A stretch of DNA of 64,000 bases from JAWPMT01 sp965267435 (GCA_965267435.1 OZ253960.1:5642001-5706000), one strand, 5' to 3'; shown: positions 54,541-62,487, numbered from the stretch's first letter. Notes: generated by a model from the sequence alone, not told the origin. A program made the numbers and translations.

Positions 54541-54590
54541 AAAAAACCCCGACGTTTCCGCCAGGGTTTGTTTGCAGAGGAGGAGGGATT
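54541..54590 (-). pseudogene. Relic of a tRNA-Ser 3' end plus terminator
   Basis: 46 of 50 bases equal the segment 54711-54760, which comprises the last bases of tRNA-Ser and its terminator. On the minus strand the relic keeps the 3' acceptor strand (AATCCCTCCTCCTCTG) and a decayed terminator stem, but it has no anticodon arm upstream. Confidence 0.65.
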
Positions 54591-54710
54591 AACTGCGTTG
54601 ATCCCGTTCGGGGGATCTGGTGCAAGCAAACCCTTTCCTCACTTCGTTCAAAAAGCCCTTTTTCGTTCTTCGCCGCCCTAGCAAACAAAGTTTGCAGAGC
54701 GCCACAAACG

Positions 54711-54738
54711 AAAAAACCCTGACGTTGCCGTCAGGGTT
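54711..54738 (-). terminator. Terminator of the tRNA-Ser gene
   Basis: AACCCTGACG and CGTCAGGGTT (54715-54724 with 54729-54738) pair perfectly with a four-base loop; on the minus strand TTTTTT follows. Confidence 0.85.
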
Positions 54739-54744
54739 TGCTTG

Positions 54745-54829
54745 CAGAGGAGGAGGGATTCGAACCCCCGGTACCTCTCGGTACAACGGTTTTCAAGACC
54801 GCCGCATTCGACCACTCTGCCACTCCTCT
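54745..54829 (-). tRNA. tRNA-Ser (anticodon TGA)
   Basis: 85 bases on the minus strand. The seven-pair acceptor stem AGAGGAG/CTCCTCT with discriminator G, a D-arm with GTGGTCGAATGC, the anticodon loop TCTTGAAAA with TGA, a long class II variable arm (TACCGAGAGGTAC) and the T-arm GGGGGTTCGAATCCC are all in place. CCA is not encoded. This is the only RNA gene recognised in the window. Confidence 0.95.
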
Positions 54830-54881
54830 GTTAGTCGCCGAAGCCTTGGCGAAGGCGACTCCAATATCTTATTCCGACTCC

Positions 54882-54935
54882 TTCGACCACCCCACCTTCA
54901 TTTCATTTCGGCGGGCAAGTCTGCCACTCCTCTGT
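54882..54935 (-). pseudogene. Relic of a tRNA-Ser 5' half
   Basis: TCTGCCACTCCTCTGT at 54920-54935 equals the tRNA 5' end (54816-54831) in all 16 bases. TTCGACCAC at 54882-54890 equals the D-arm part (54807-54815), but the two are separated by a 29-base insertion. Confidence 0.5.
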
Positions 54936-55158
54936 ATGTTTAGTGATAGTGATCTAAAATTCGGAACGCAAATTTAAAGTCTTAGCGTCATTTTGCAAGA
55001 AGCGTGCCCTTTTTCTTTGGGTGAATTGAAGAAGGTACTAATCATGAATAAAAATCCCCCTGCAGCCACCCTCCGGCTGCTTGAAGTCGGTGAGGCACCG
55101 ACATGGCAGAAGTGGTATTCGCCGCTGTTGGTGTTTTCGTTGTGAGTCCCCCGACATT

Positions 55159-55187
55159 CGCCACTGTCGGTGTTGTCACCAACAGCC
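55159..55187 (+). repeat. CGCCACTGT.GGTGT..TCACCAACAGCC repeat, copy 2
   Basis: Opposite orientation to copy 1 at 54482-54510; 26 of 29 bases match. A half copy CGCCGCTGTTGGTGT lies at 55120-55134. Confidence 0.55.
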
Positions 55188-55342
55188 TGTCGGGAGGGGG
55201 CAAATACTTCCTCCAGATTCCCGACGCGGAATTTGATGAGCCGCCAATGAAGGTCCAATTCATGCCTGCGGGCTTGGTTGACCGTACCTAATGTATCTGG
55301 CACTTCGCTGCGATACAGGAATTTTGGCGGGATAACCAAAAG

Positions 55343-55418
55343 CCAATTCAGATTCCTGCATCACTTGCCAATTGGATCAGATTCTCATATGTCCATGTTC
55401 GCAGGAATGACGAATTGG
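55343..55418. repeat. 76-base inverted-repeat element
   Basis: CCAATTC-AG-ATTCCTGC (55343-55359) and GCAGGAAT-GAC-GAATTGG (55401-55418) form long arms. The inner part GCAGGAATGAC is a widely seen intergenic palindrome type. Confidence 0.5.
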
Positions 55419-55462
55419 AATGAGTGAGTGCAATGCTGCCCGAAGCCACAGTCCCTGGCTAC

Positions 55463-55537
55463 ATAGACCCGATGGGAGTGGCAGTCGGCAAGGCCTGAGT
55501 GAGGGCTCGCGCGGCCGGACTAGAGCGGACAGCGGGA
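55463..55537 (+). repeat. TAGACCCGATGG...GACAGCGGGA structured element, copy 2
   Basis: 75 bases. Shares TAGACCCGATGG, GCGCGGCCG and GACAGCGGGA with copy 1 at 24404-24559, but carries a short, unrelated centre. The constant borders with a variable centre suggest a structured element. Confidence 0.45.
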
Positions 55538-55947
55538 ACTTCCCGAGAGGTGGAAGTAGGCCTGTTCTCTCCGCCTGAAATGCAAGCCATTTCGATAGTT
55601 GGCAAACTTTGCCGGCCCAATGTGCACTTTGAGCCGATGAAAAGGGCGGTCAATAGCCCAAAAAGGCAATTTCTGTGACATTTTCTCAATTTTTCCCCTA
55701 CTGACGCCCGGATCATTCCCACTGGTGAGAAATTATTACCACATACCGGTGGGATTGCTTTCTTTTAACCTAGCATCATTATGAGCCGGAAGGTCATTGG
55801 TGCTGATTTCGCTTGTCGACCAACACTTTTTCCAGCACTAAGTCTAATTGCCATCATTTGGCAATGAGATACACACTATTAAATCAAAAACAACTGAAGG
55901 GTTCTCAGCATCCCTTCCTTTAAGAACCAAAACAAGACTGTGGCTGT

Positions 55948-57828
55948 ATGGAAAGACAGAACCCCTTCATAAGAATAGTACTGGCAGTGGCATTGTGTAT
56001 GTTGTTGCTTCAGGCCTTTTCACAAGATCAGACGATAGGTATCAATACGGATGCCCCCAATGGCAATGCGGTCCTGCATCTACACGCACCGAATGGAGAC
56101 CAGGGTCTCCTGGTGCCTACGCTCTCTGCGAGTCAGCGAGGTGCTATGGCGCTGGCGGCAGCCGACAATGGCCTATTGGTATTCGATACGGATGACAATC
56201 TCTTCTACTATTGGCATGCCCCATCGTGGATCGCACTCTCAGTGAGTGATGACCAGCAGCTGACGCTGGACGGCAATATCCTCAGGATCGACAATGGTAA
56301 TGAGGTCGACCTTGGAGTAATAGTACCTAGTGTGGACATGGTCGCGGATCAAATCACTTATAACAGTGACAGCTCACTGCTCGTGGCTGGAACCGTGCAG
56401 GATGCCATCGATGAGCTCGATGATCGCGTGGGCAAGGGCGAGGCGGTGGATATCGCGTACTCCGGCGTCGAGTCTGGACTCGGTTCTGCAGATGTGCAAA
56501 GCGCGATTGACGAGATGTATGGACTGATCTATGATGAGACTTCGCCGGTAGATATACCGGGAGGAAACCTGAACTTTAACTCTGTGAATGCGTCTTTTAC
56601 GGCGAGCAACGTGCAGGAAGCCATCGAGATCCTGGATAGTGCCGTTATCGAATTGAATGCGAACGATCTATTCACGGTAGATGCCGACAGTAACCACCTC
56701 ATGGGCTATGTGAGTGATCTGCCCATCGGCATGAACAATATCGTTATTGCTAACGGGACAGAGCTCAGAACTGAACCGGGAAGCATGAACATCATCATGG
56801 GCTATGGTGCCCGAACAAACACCAATAATGTCGCCGGCCTGGCTATCGGACCTGGTACATTTGTCAGCGGCAATCGAGGCATCGCTATGGGTGTCGGGGC
56901 GAGTGTCACTGGAGGCGTGGAAAATGCGATGGCCTTCGGGACAGAAACAAAGGCCACTCTGTCGAATACCATTCTGTTTGGAGATGGTGTCGGTTCGCCC
57001 AACTACCGAATGGGCATCAACACGCAGACGCCCCTCGCAACTTTCCAGGTAGGAGACCATCTCGGCATGTTCCATTTTAATGGCAGTAATGATCAGGGAC
57101 CTATCGTGGGAGAAGTGATGGCCAATAACGTGTACAAGTCCGAGTCTAAGCTAATCAGTAGAGAGGCGGGTGTCAGTTCGTCCATCATATTCCTTGATGA
57201 TGGCGTGAAGCTATTCTCCGTTGATCCCACATTTATCAATCACGAGGCGCTTGATTTGAACAATCAGGTAATCCCTACGCTTTTCGCTGAGCGTGATACT
57301 ATCAAGGCTTTTGGGAGTCTTCAGGTTATGAATTCGGTTCAGATTGGGTTTCACGATGAAACGGGTGGCAATGTGGCTAGAGGTGGTATGATGCAATATC
57401 AACCTGGAAATCAGGAATTTTTGGTGCATAACGGCTTTGAGTGGAGGACGGTGGTCACTGAATCTGCTTCAGGGCTTGCGACCGCACCGACAGTTACCCT
57501 GGTACCAGGGTCTGGTGTGTTGGCTGGTCTGCCGGATACTCCCTTCTTTCCCCTCGAATCGGGTGCGGCAACCTCCTCTCTGAGGTCACTGGAGGCAGGA
57601 GACCCTGGTCAGCAAGTGGTGATCACGAATTCTGGCACCCTAGCCAACGGAACTGATTCATTTCTTATAGAAATTATTGACTGGGACAGCATCGGAGGGC
57701 ACAATCTGGATATACAGGGGAGCGGTGATCCCAATAGCGTAATACTCCCTGCCGGTAGTTCCATCACCTTCATCTACGACAGCGTCCTGGGTCGCTGGGT
57801 GGAAGTTTCGAGGTCAATTAACAAATAA
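55948..57828 (+). CDS. Secreted phage-tail-fibre-like protein
   Basis: 626 residues. Signal RIVLAVALCMLLLQAFS, then QTIGINTDAPNGNAVLHLHAP and GLLVPTLSASQRGAM, the standard opening of Bacteroidota exported fibre-like proteins. Two or three repeats of the form ADVQSAIDEM / ASNVQEAIEIL alternate with beta-rich pieces. The centre (about 260-355) has short Gly/Asn/Ala-rich repeats (MGYGARTNTNNVAGLAIG, NRGIAMGVGASVTGG) resembling the YadA-head fold. It has no T9SS tail of its own. Four bases separate it from the next gene, which has one. Confidence 0.75.
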   Translation: MERQNPFIRIVLAVALCMLLLQAFSQDQTIGINTDAPNGNAVLHLHAPNGDQGLLVPTLSASQRGAMALAAADNGLLVFDTDDNLFYYWHAPSWIALSVSDDQQLTLDGNILRIDNGNEVDLGVIVPSVDMVADQITYNSDSSLLVAGTVQDAIDELDDRVGKGEAVDIAYSGVESGLGSADVQSAIDEMYGLIYDETSPVDIPGGNLNFNSVNASFTASNVQEAIEILDSAVIELNANDLFTVDADSNHLMGYVSDLPIGMNNIVIANGTELRTEPGSMNIIMGYGARTNTNNVAGLAIGPGTFVSGNRGIAMGVGASVTGGVENAMAFGTETKATLSNTILFGDGVGSPNYRMGINTQTPLATFQVGDHLGMFHFNGSNDQGPIVGEVMANNVYKSESKLISREAGVSSSIIFLDDGVKLFSVDPTFINHEALDLNNQVIPTLFAERDTIKAFGSLQVMNSVQIGFHDETGGNVARGGMMQYQPGNQEFLVHNGFEWRTVVTESASGLATAPTVTLVPGSGVLAGLPDTPFFPLESGAATSSLRSLEAGDPGQQVVITNSGTLANGTDSFLIEIIDWDSIGGHNLDIQGSGDPNSVILPAGSSITFIYDSVLGRWVEVSRSINK

Positions 57829-57832
57829 TATC

Positions 57833-59083
57833 ATGAGGTACTATTTGATCTTTGGCTGCCTCCTGAGTGCGATGGTGACAGCGGGGCAGGGGCTGGTCAT
57901 GGGGCCTCAGACCTCCATGAATATAGGTGCGAATAGCACCCTCTACCTTGGAGCGGATGCCTCCCTTGGTGGTCAGGTAGAAAACAACGGAACGATCGTC
58001 GGTACGGCCAGCGTCGACTTCGATGCCAACCTGGAAACAGGCGATCTAACTTTCACGGGTACCGGTCAACAAATCCTGGCTGGAGACTCCCTGGTGGTCA
58101 ATCAGATCACAATAACGAACGGTGGGGTGTTGACTTTGACTGCTCCCTGGGCCGTGGTGCAAAACAACTTGTCTTTGACAGATGGGTCACTTGTCGCTGA
58201 TGATGACCATCGGCTCATTCTTTCTGATGAGATCAGCGTGGATGGAGAGGGCTTCGTGAGCGGGCAGGTTTATGCGGTCGTGGGTGAAAACCCCGTGATG
58301 TTTCCCGTCGGGGTGGGTGGTGCAAAAGGGCATCTGTCTATTTCCTCTGCGACGGAGGGCACTGTGATCCGTGTAGCATGTGCACTACCCGCCGACTCAA
58401 TCCTCATCCCGGCATATGATATGATCGGCATCTCCGACGAACTGCAATGGGAGATATCAGCTGTAGGGCAGCAGATAACTTCAGGGCGCGTTTCGTTTGA
58501 TTTGAACCGCCAGGATGTGTCGGACTTCGGCGTGGTCGCAGCGGACTTCTCCGGTATCGATCTGCAAAATTTTGTGCAGGTCAACGATATCCGTGCCAAC
58601 GACTATGAGCCGGCGCTCATATACTATGATGAAGCCGATAGCAACTTTTCTATCGTCCAGGGCAGCGAAGTCTTCAATTCAGATGAAATCTCTAATGGGG
58701 AAATCACGACTACAGAGCGGCTACAACTGGGAGCTCTACCTCTGAGGATATATGTGGCCATGGTGCCTGTATTGACGGCTCCTACGTTCTTCGTACCGTC
58801 AGCATTTGCTCCTAATGGGACCTATGAGGAAAACCATCGTTTCAGACCTTATTTTGCCGGTAATAATGTGACATCCGTACACTTTTCGGTATGGGATAGC
58901 TACAATGTAGAAGTCCATTCTTTTCAGTGGCAGGGAGAAGAGATCGATCTGAGAGCAACGGGGTGGGACGGGAAGTATACCAACGGCGTAGAAGCCCCCT
59001 CGGGTATGTATTTCTTCTCGGTAGACATCTCTGCGGGCGAATCCCGCTATCAAAAGCAGGGCTCGGTCATGCTGGTCAAGTAA
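57833..59083 (+). CDS. Secreted protein with T9SS type B (CHU_C/gliding) C-terminal domain
   Basis: 416 residues. Signal MRYYLIFGCLLSAMVTAGQ. A beta-helix-like body (MNIGANSTLYLGADASLGGQ..., LTLTAPWAVVQNNLSL) leads to a C-terminal domain of about 85 residues with FFVPSAFAPNGTYEENHRF, WDGKYTNG and APSGMYFFSVDI, which is the gliding-motility-associated sorting domain. Co-transcribed with the preceding fibre-like protein; the two may form one surface structure. Confidence 0.85.
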   Translation: MRYYLIFGCLLSAMVTAGQGLVMGPQTSMNIGANSTLYLGADASLGGQVENNGTIVGTASVDFDANLETGDLTFTGTGQQILAGDSLVVNQITITNGGVLTLTAPWAVVQNNLSLTDGSLVADDDHRLILSDEISVDGEGFVSGQVYAVVGENPVMFPVGVGGAKGHLSISSATEGTVIRVACALPADSILIPAYDMIGISDELQWEISAVGQQITSGRVSFDLNRQDVSDFGVVAADFSGIDLQNFVQVNDIRANDYEPALIYYDEADSNFSIVQGSEVFNSDEISNGEITTTERLQLGALPLRIYVAMVPVLTAPTFFVPSAFAPNGTYEENHRFRPYFAGNNVTSVHFSVWDSYNVEVHSFQWQGEEIDLRATGWDGKYTNGVEAPSGMYFFSVDISAGESRYQKQGSVMLVK

Positions 59084-59208
59084 GCAGCTGAACTGGGTGC
59101 TCAAGCCGAGCTGTCTGCTACTTGCAAAGAATCCGAATTACATTCCTGTCCAATCTTTAGCCAAGTACAGATCGTGGCCTTTAGGTCAATGACCCCCTAA
59201 AAGTCAAA

Positions 59209-59230
59209 ATCCCCGACTTCTGCCGGGGAT
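59209..59230 (-). terminator. Terminator
   Basis: ATCCCCG (59209-59215) pairs with CGGGGAT (59224-59230); on the minus strand TTTTGACTTTT follows, so it primarily ends the gene at 59273-59746, and possibly the convergent gene too. Confidence 0.7.
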
Positions 59231-59272
59231 CCGATACATAACTGTGTTTTGGGAATATCTTATGTCCTGCGA

Positions 59273-59746
59273 TCAGTTCATCGCAATTGCACGGAGAGTG
59301 ATCTCAATCTGGTAGGGGAACATACCTGATTTCATCAACCTCAATGTCTCCTGGAAAAGCGTGGATTGCTCTAGCAATTTGATGCTGTTCTGCTCTGAAA
59401 GAAATACAAGTCCTGTGAGCTTCTCCTCGTGGTTGTTGTTGTAAGCGATCACCTTCCACAAGGCCTGGTAGAACTCTTGATTTACATCGTTGACAGTTAC
59501 CTTCACCTCAACAGCTGTGGTGGTCCGAAAGTCTACGATATCGATCTTTTCTTTTGCTCCTTCTCTTATTGGCACTTCAGCCTTGACCTGATCCTGCGTC
59601 GAGAGTTGCTGCTGCCAAGTCGTGGTGATGAATTGATCCGGCTTTGAAATCTCATCGTCGGCGCCCATGTCGTCTTCGTGCAGCTGATTACGATAGCCAT
59701 GCTTGATGAAAAGCTGGTCTAGTGGTTGTATGATTTCGTCTATCAT
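59273..59746 (-). CDS. PD-(D/E)XK-fold protein, unknown function
   Basis: 157 residues. The core motif of the nuclease superfamily is visible: Asp69 in KIDIVDF, Glu80-x-Lys82 in TAVEVKVT, and a following helix with Gln94 (FYQALWKVIAYN). Such a fold is used by restriction, repair and CRISPR nucleases and by some non-catalytic proteins. No known family is recognised. Lies 82 bases downstream of another unknown gene on the same strand and has its own terminator. Confidence 0.6.
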   Translation of the reverse strand: MIDEIIQPLDQLFIKHGYRNQLHEDDMGADDEISKPDQFITTTWQQQLSTQDQVKAEVPIREGAKEKIDIVDFRTTTAVEVKVTVNDVNQEFYQALWKVIAYNNNHEEKLTGLVFLSEQNSIKLLEQSTLFQETLRLMKSGMFPYQIEITLRAIAMN

Positions 59747-59828
59747 AGTCGTTGTTTGTCTAATGTAATACTCATTATATGCTGGAGGCCCGGTGATTGG
59801 AAATCAAGAAATGGGACTCAATAAAAGG

Positions 59829-60329
59829 TCATTGAATATATCTTTTAAAGAAGCTGAAGTATTGCTTCAAAAAGTAAGCCACGGCTTCTTTCTTATCTTC
59901 ATGCGCAGCGAGGTTAAGTACCGTACATGAGCTGCGGTCTACATACAATGGTTTGGGAGGAGTTTCGCCCTTTGATAATTTGACAATGGGCTTGGCTGTT
60001 GCATATCCTGTGCCGCTACTGAGGATCATCGACACATGGTTCATATCCTTGGCATTGGAGAGGATATCAAAATAGAAGCCATCTCCAGCTACAGCTACCT
60101 GCCGTATGCTACTGTCTGAAGTGGGCTGATCGGTCCACACCCGATTTTTCAATCGAGGTACCTCACCAAGATATGGTTCGGCCTTTAGTCGGGAGCGATC
60201 CTGGACCCGCAGTGCGGATCGCGAGCGATTCTTGGCAGGGGCGTTTTGGGAAAAAATCTTGTCAAAGTCTGTGCCTAGTATTTCACGGCCTATGCTTAGC
60301 TCGAGGCTTCGGTATTCTGAACGCGTCAT
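59829..60329 (-). CDS. Protein of unknown function next to the nuclease-fold gene
   Basis: 166 residues without signal or TM. The N-terminus is rich in Arg/Ser (KNRSRSALRVQDRSRLK), the middle is beta-rich (QVAVAGDGFYFDIL, HVSMILSSGTGYA), and the C-terminus helical (KKEAVAYFLKQYFSFFKRYI). No family is recognised. Same strand as the PD-(D/E)XK protein and probably co-transcribed with it. Confidence 0.55.
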   Translation of the reverse strand: MTRSEYRSLELSIGREILGTDFDKIFSQNAPAKNRSRSALRVQDRSRLKAEPYLGEVPRLKNRVWTDQPTSDSSIRQVAVAGDGFYFDILSNAKDMNHVSMILSSGTGYATAKPIVKLSKGETPPKPLYVDRSSCTVLNLAAHEDKKEAVAYFLKQYFSFFKRYIQ

Positions 60330-60410
60330 GAGTTAGTGGTTGTCTTGAAGTATTTTGGAAGGTAGAGACTTCCATTTTTATAGACAACGGTTCATGAGCG
60401 AAGCAGGTGA

Positions 60411-60479
60411 ATGAAAGCATCAACCGGAACAGGCGATCGTTTTCCGTTTCGCCTGATTTTGGCCGATAGATGCTTTCAT
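60411..60479. repeat. 69-base perfect-armed palindrome
   Basis: ATGAAAGCATC (60411-60421) and GATGCTTTCAT (60469-60479) pair perfectly, with an inner stem CAGGCGA/TCGCCTG (60430-60436 with 60449-60455). Lies 12 bases beyond the stop of the DUF6265 gene and could act as a terminator or as a foldback repeat. Confidence 0.5.
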
Positions 60480-60490
60480 GGGTGGGTTTG

Positions 60491-60964
60491 CTACCGACGG
60501 GTCATTTGAAAGACCTCGGTGTGATATCCATCTTTCCGTTTCATTCGAAGCTTGATTTCCACGGTATTTGGCGAGGTGAGTTCGTAGGTGAGTCCCTCCA
60601 TCACGATGCGATTCTCTTCAATGGATACCATTGGAAAATGAACCATTTCGTCCTTCTCCTCCCAACCCTTGAGTTCCGGCGTGAAATGCTTGAGGTGCAT
60701 GCCTTCCTCGTCGAGTACCACGAGCTCGTAAAAGTTGAGGGAGCCATCTCCCTTCACATGTCGATAGGCACACACCATGGAGCCATCCGGTGCGGGTTCG
60801 GTCCACACCTCGTAAGAAGTGCCTCCAAATCCATCGCCTTCCCAACTGCCTGCGAGCCAAGCGTAGGCATGGGTAGATGATTCCGGTTCCTCGTGATGCA
60901 TAAAGGCAAATAGGCTAGTGGCAATTGCGATGGAGGCGATTGTCCAAAGTGCTTGTCGTTTCAT
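60491..60964 (-). CDS. Secreted DUF6265 family protein
   Basis: 157 residues. Signal MKRQALWTIASIAIATSLFAF, then the DUF6265 pattern YAWLAGSWEGDGFGG, YEVWTEPAPDGSMVCAYRHV, FYELVVLDEEG. Function unknown; probably a lipocalin-like beta barrel. One base separates it from the anti-sigma gene, so it is the third gene of the sigma operon. Confidence 0.8.
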   Translation of the reverse strand: MKRQALWTIASIAIATSLFAFMHHEEPESSTHAYAWLAGSWEGDGFGGTSYEVWTEPAPDGSMVCAYRHVKGDGSLNFYELVVLDEEGMHLKHFTPELKGWEEKDEMVHFPMVSIEENRIVMEGLTYELTSPNTVEIKLRMKRKDGYHTEVFQMTRR

Positions 60965-60965
60965 A

Positions 60966-61538
60966 TCAGCGGATCATAAAGGGTTTGACTTCAATCTCTC
61001 CGCCATACTTGACATGGGGATTCTTCTGTGCGATGGCTACGGCTTCCTGCATCGAGGCGGCTTCGACTATGAAGTACCCAGTAGTAGGGAACACTTTGCC
61101 GTCACTGTCCCCGCTGATACCGGCGAGGCTCACGTACTGTGTAGTCAGCGCCAGCTCCTGGCCAGTGATTGTTACGCCTTGTTCTTCCGTGGATTGCATC
61201 CAGGCACCATACTCCTGAAACATCTCCATGGGATCACCAGGCTGGAAAGTGCTGGGCTCGTGCAGCAGCAGCATGTAGCCTTGCTGCGGATCGATCAGGG
61301 CCTGAGGCGCCTGAGATTGGCCGTAAAAAAGGCCAGAGAAAAAGGCTACGACGGCGATACTCGCCGCAGCCAACCAATAGGCAGGCCTCTTCATTGTTCG
61401 TGTTGTGGTCATGAGTCCTTCGTTTTTGAGTTGTCTAATAATCTCTTCTTCGATCCGTGCAGGTGGATCTTGTGCCCTGCTCAAACCTTCAAACAGTGCT
61501 TTTTCCTGTGGTGTCAGTTCCTCCTCGTTCCTTTCCAT
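60966..61538 (-). CDS. Anti-sigma-like transmembrane protein with YCII domain
   Basis: 190 residues. Cytoplasmic N-terminus of about 50 residues rich in charged residues (EEELTPQEKALFEGL), a single TM helix (about 53-72), and a periplasmic YCII-type domain (about 85-190: YMLLLHEPSTFQPGDP, YGAWMQSTEEQGV, GYFIVEAASMQEAVAIAQKNPHV, IEVKPFM). The order is typical of membrane anti-sigma factors, but the N-terminus does not match the zinc-binding anti-sigma domain. YCII domains are usually cytoplasmic enzymes or sigma-linked DGPF proteins. Two bases downstream of the sigma gene. Confidence 0.7.
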   Translation of the reverse strand: MERNEEELTPQEKALFEGLSRAQDPPARIEEEIIRQLKNEGLMTTTRTMKRPAYWLAAASIAVVAFFSGLFYGQSQAPQALIDPQQGYMLLLHEPSTFQPGDPMEMFQEYGAWMQSTEEQGVTITGQELALTTQYVSLAGISGDSDGKVFPTTGYFIVEAASMQEAVAIAQKNPHVKYGGEIEVKPFMIR

Positions 61539-61540
61539 GG

Positions 61541-62080
61541 CTATGCGTTTAAGTGCTCTTCCAAAAATGTTCTCAGGGCCTTGCGGGCGTCGTGCAGTTG
61601 GCTTTTGCTCGTTCCCTCGGATATTCCGAGCATCTCCGCGATCTCTCGGTGTTTGTAGCCCTCGACGTCGTACAGCAGGATGATCTGCCGATGACCGGGA
61701 GATAGTTGGCCGATACCTTTCTCGAGGTCGTGGGAGGTTTGGTAGTTCTCACTGAAATCATGGCCCTTAGCTTCTGATTCTTCGAGGGCTACTGCTTCCT
61801 TTGCTTTCTGATGATTTCGGAATGTGTTGATCAGGACACCAATCAGCCAGGTCTTTAACTCCGAGCGCCATTCGAAACTCTCCAGGCGTCGGATGGCCAC
61901 CACCCACGTTTCCTGCAACAGCTCATCTGCGACGGTGGCGTCTTGAGCTAGTCGCAACGCCATCTGGTACAGGTGCGGGCTCTTGGCCCTGTATAGGGCT
62001 TTGAATGCCTGCTCGCTGCGACTAGCCAGGAAGCGTTCTACTAAGATGCGGTCACTCATATTAGAAGCGTCTTTACCCAT
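61541..62080 (-). CDS. ECF RNA polymerase sigma factor
   Basis: 179 residues, with a second start eight codons in (MSDRILVERFLAS). Region 2: FKALYRAKSPHLYQMALRL, DATVADELLQETWVVAIRRLESF. Region 4: LSPGHRQIILLYDVEGYKHREIAEMLGISEGTSKSQLHDARKALR. Two bases before the anti-sigma gene. Likely activates its own operon under envelope stress or another signal read by the YCII domain. Confidence 0.92.
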   Translation of the reverse strand: MGKDASNMSDRILVERFLASRSEQAFKALYRAKSPHLYQMALRLAQDATVADELLQETWVVAIRRLESFEWRSELKTWLIGVLINTFRNHQKAKEAVALEESEAKGHDFSENYQTSHDLEKGIGQLSPGHRQIILLYDVEGYKHREIAEMLGISEGTSKSQLHDARKALRTFLEEHLNA

Positions 62081-62142
62081 GAGTGTAGCGAGATAGGCAA
62101 AAGGTTGGGTGAGGGGATGAAAGTTATCAAGATTTTTATGGC

Positions 62143-62487
62143 CTACCTCTTCGTGCCGTAGAAGTAGGTCTGCTGTCCATCATCAAATAGTAGCGTATCT
62201 GACACTCCAAACTCACACCTCAATTGCCACTTTTCCTGAGGTGATCCATCAGTGAAAGTGATCGTCGCGGAGCAGGCGAACAATAGGGTATCATCAGAGG
62301 CGGGGCACACGACATGCCGACCGGATGTCTCTGCGCAGTTACCGATGGTGGGATCGATTGTGATTCTACCGATTATGGCATTGTTGGCTCGCTGCTTCCA
62401 TCCGCTAGGAGGGGTGGGGAGGTTGGGTTTGCAGCATACGACCATCAGCACGACGGTCAGGAGGTATAGTTCCTTGGGTGCTTTCAT
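62143..62487 (-). CDS. Small lipoprotein of unknown function
   Basis: 114 residues. Signal LYLLTVVLMVVCC with lipobox VVCC; lipidated Cys18 or Cys19. Mature part has four Cys (NCAETSG, HVVCPASD, LFACSAT, LRCEFG) that may form two disulfides. No family recognised. 62 bases upstream of the sigma factor gene, on the same strand. Confidence 0.6.
   Translation of the reverse strand: MKAPKELYLLTVVLMVVCCKPNLPTPPSGWKQRANNAIIGRITIDPTIGNCAETSGRHVVCPASDDTLLFACSATITFTDGSPQEKWQLRCEFGVSDTLLFDDGQQTYFYGTKR

Larger units (their letters stand above)
54333..54744. other. Gene-free repeat-rich stretch downstream of the tRNA
   Basis: No gene is seen. It contains a palindrome GGCTGTTGGTG...CACCAACAG (54482-54510), a 50-base copy of the tRNA 3' end plus terminator (54541-54590), the small foldback GCAAAC-AAA-GTTTGC (54681-54695), and the tRNA terminator. 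Confidence 0.6.
54830..55947. other. 1.1-kb gene-free, repeat-rich region
   Basis: No credible gene. In order: hairpin AGTCGCC/GGCGACT (54833-54860), a tRNA-Ser 5' relic (54882-54935), hairpin GTCGGTG-AGG-CACCGAC (55086-55102), the CGCC.CTGT.GGTG repeats (55120-55187), an inverted repeat CCAATTC..ATTCCTGC (55343-55359 with 55401-55418), and a TAGACCCGATGG...GACAGCGGGA element (55463-55537). From about 55550 on, unstructured sequence leads to the fibre-like gene. Confidence 0.6.

Noticed and set aside
54974..55339. 121-codon open frame on the minus strand
   Set aside because: Lies over intergenic repeats and hairpins; translation has no domain and looks like read-through of repeat sequence.
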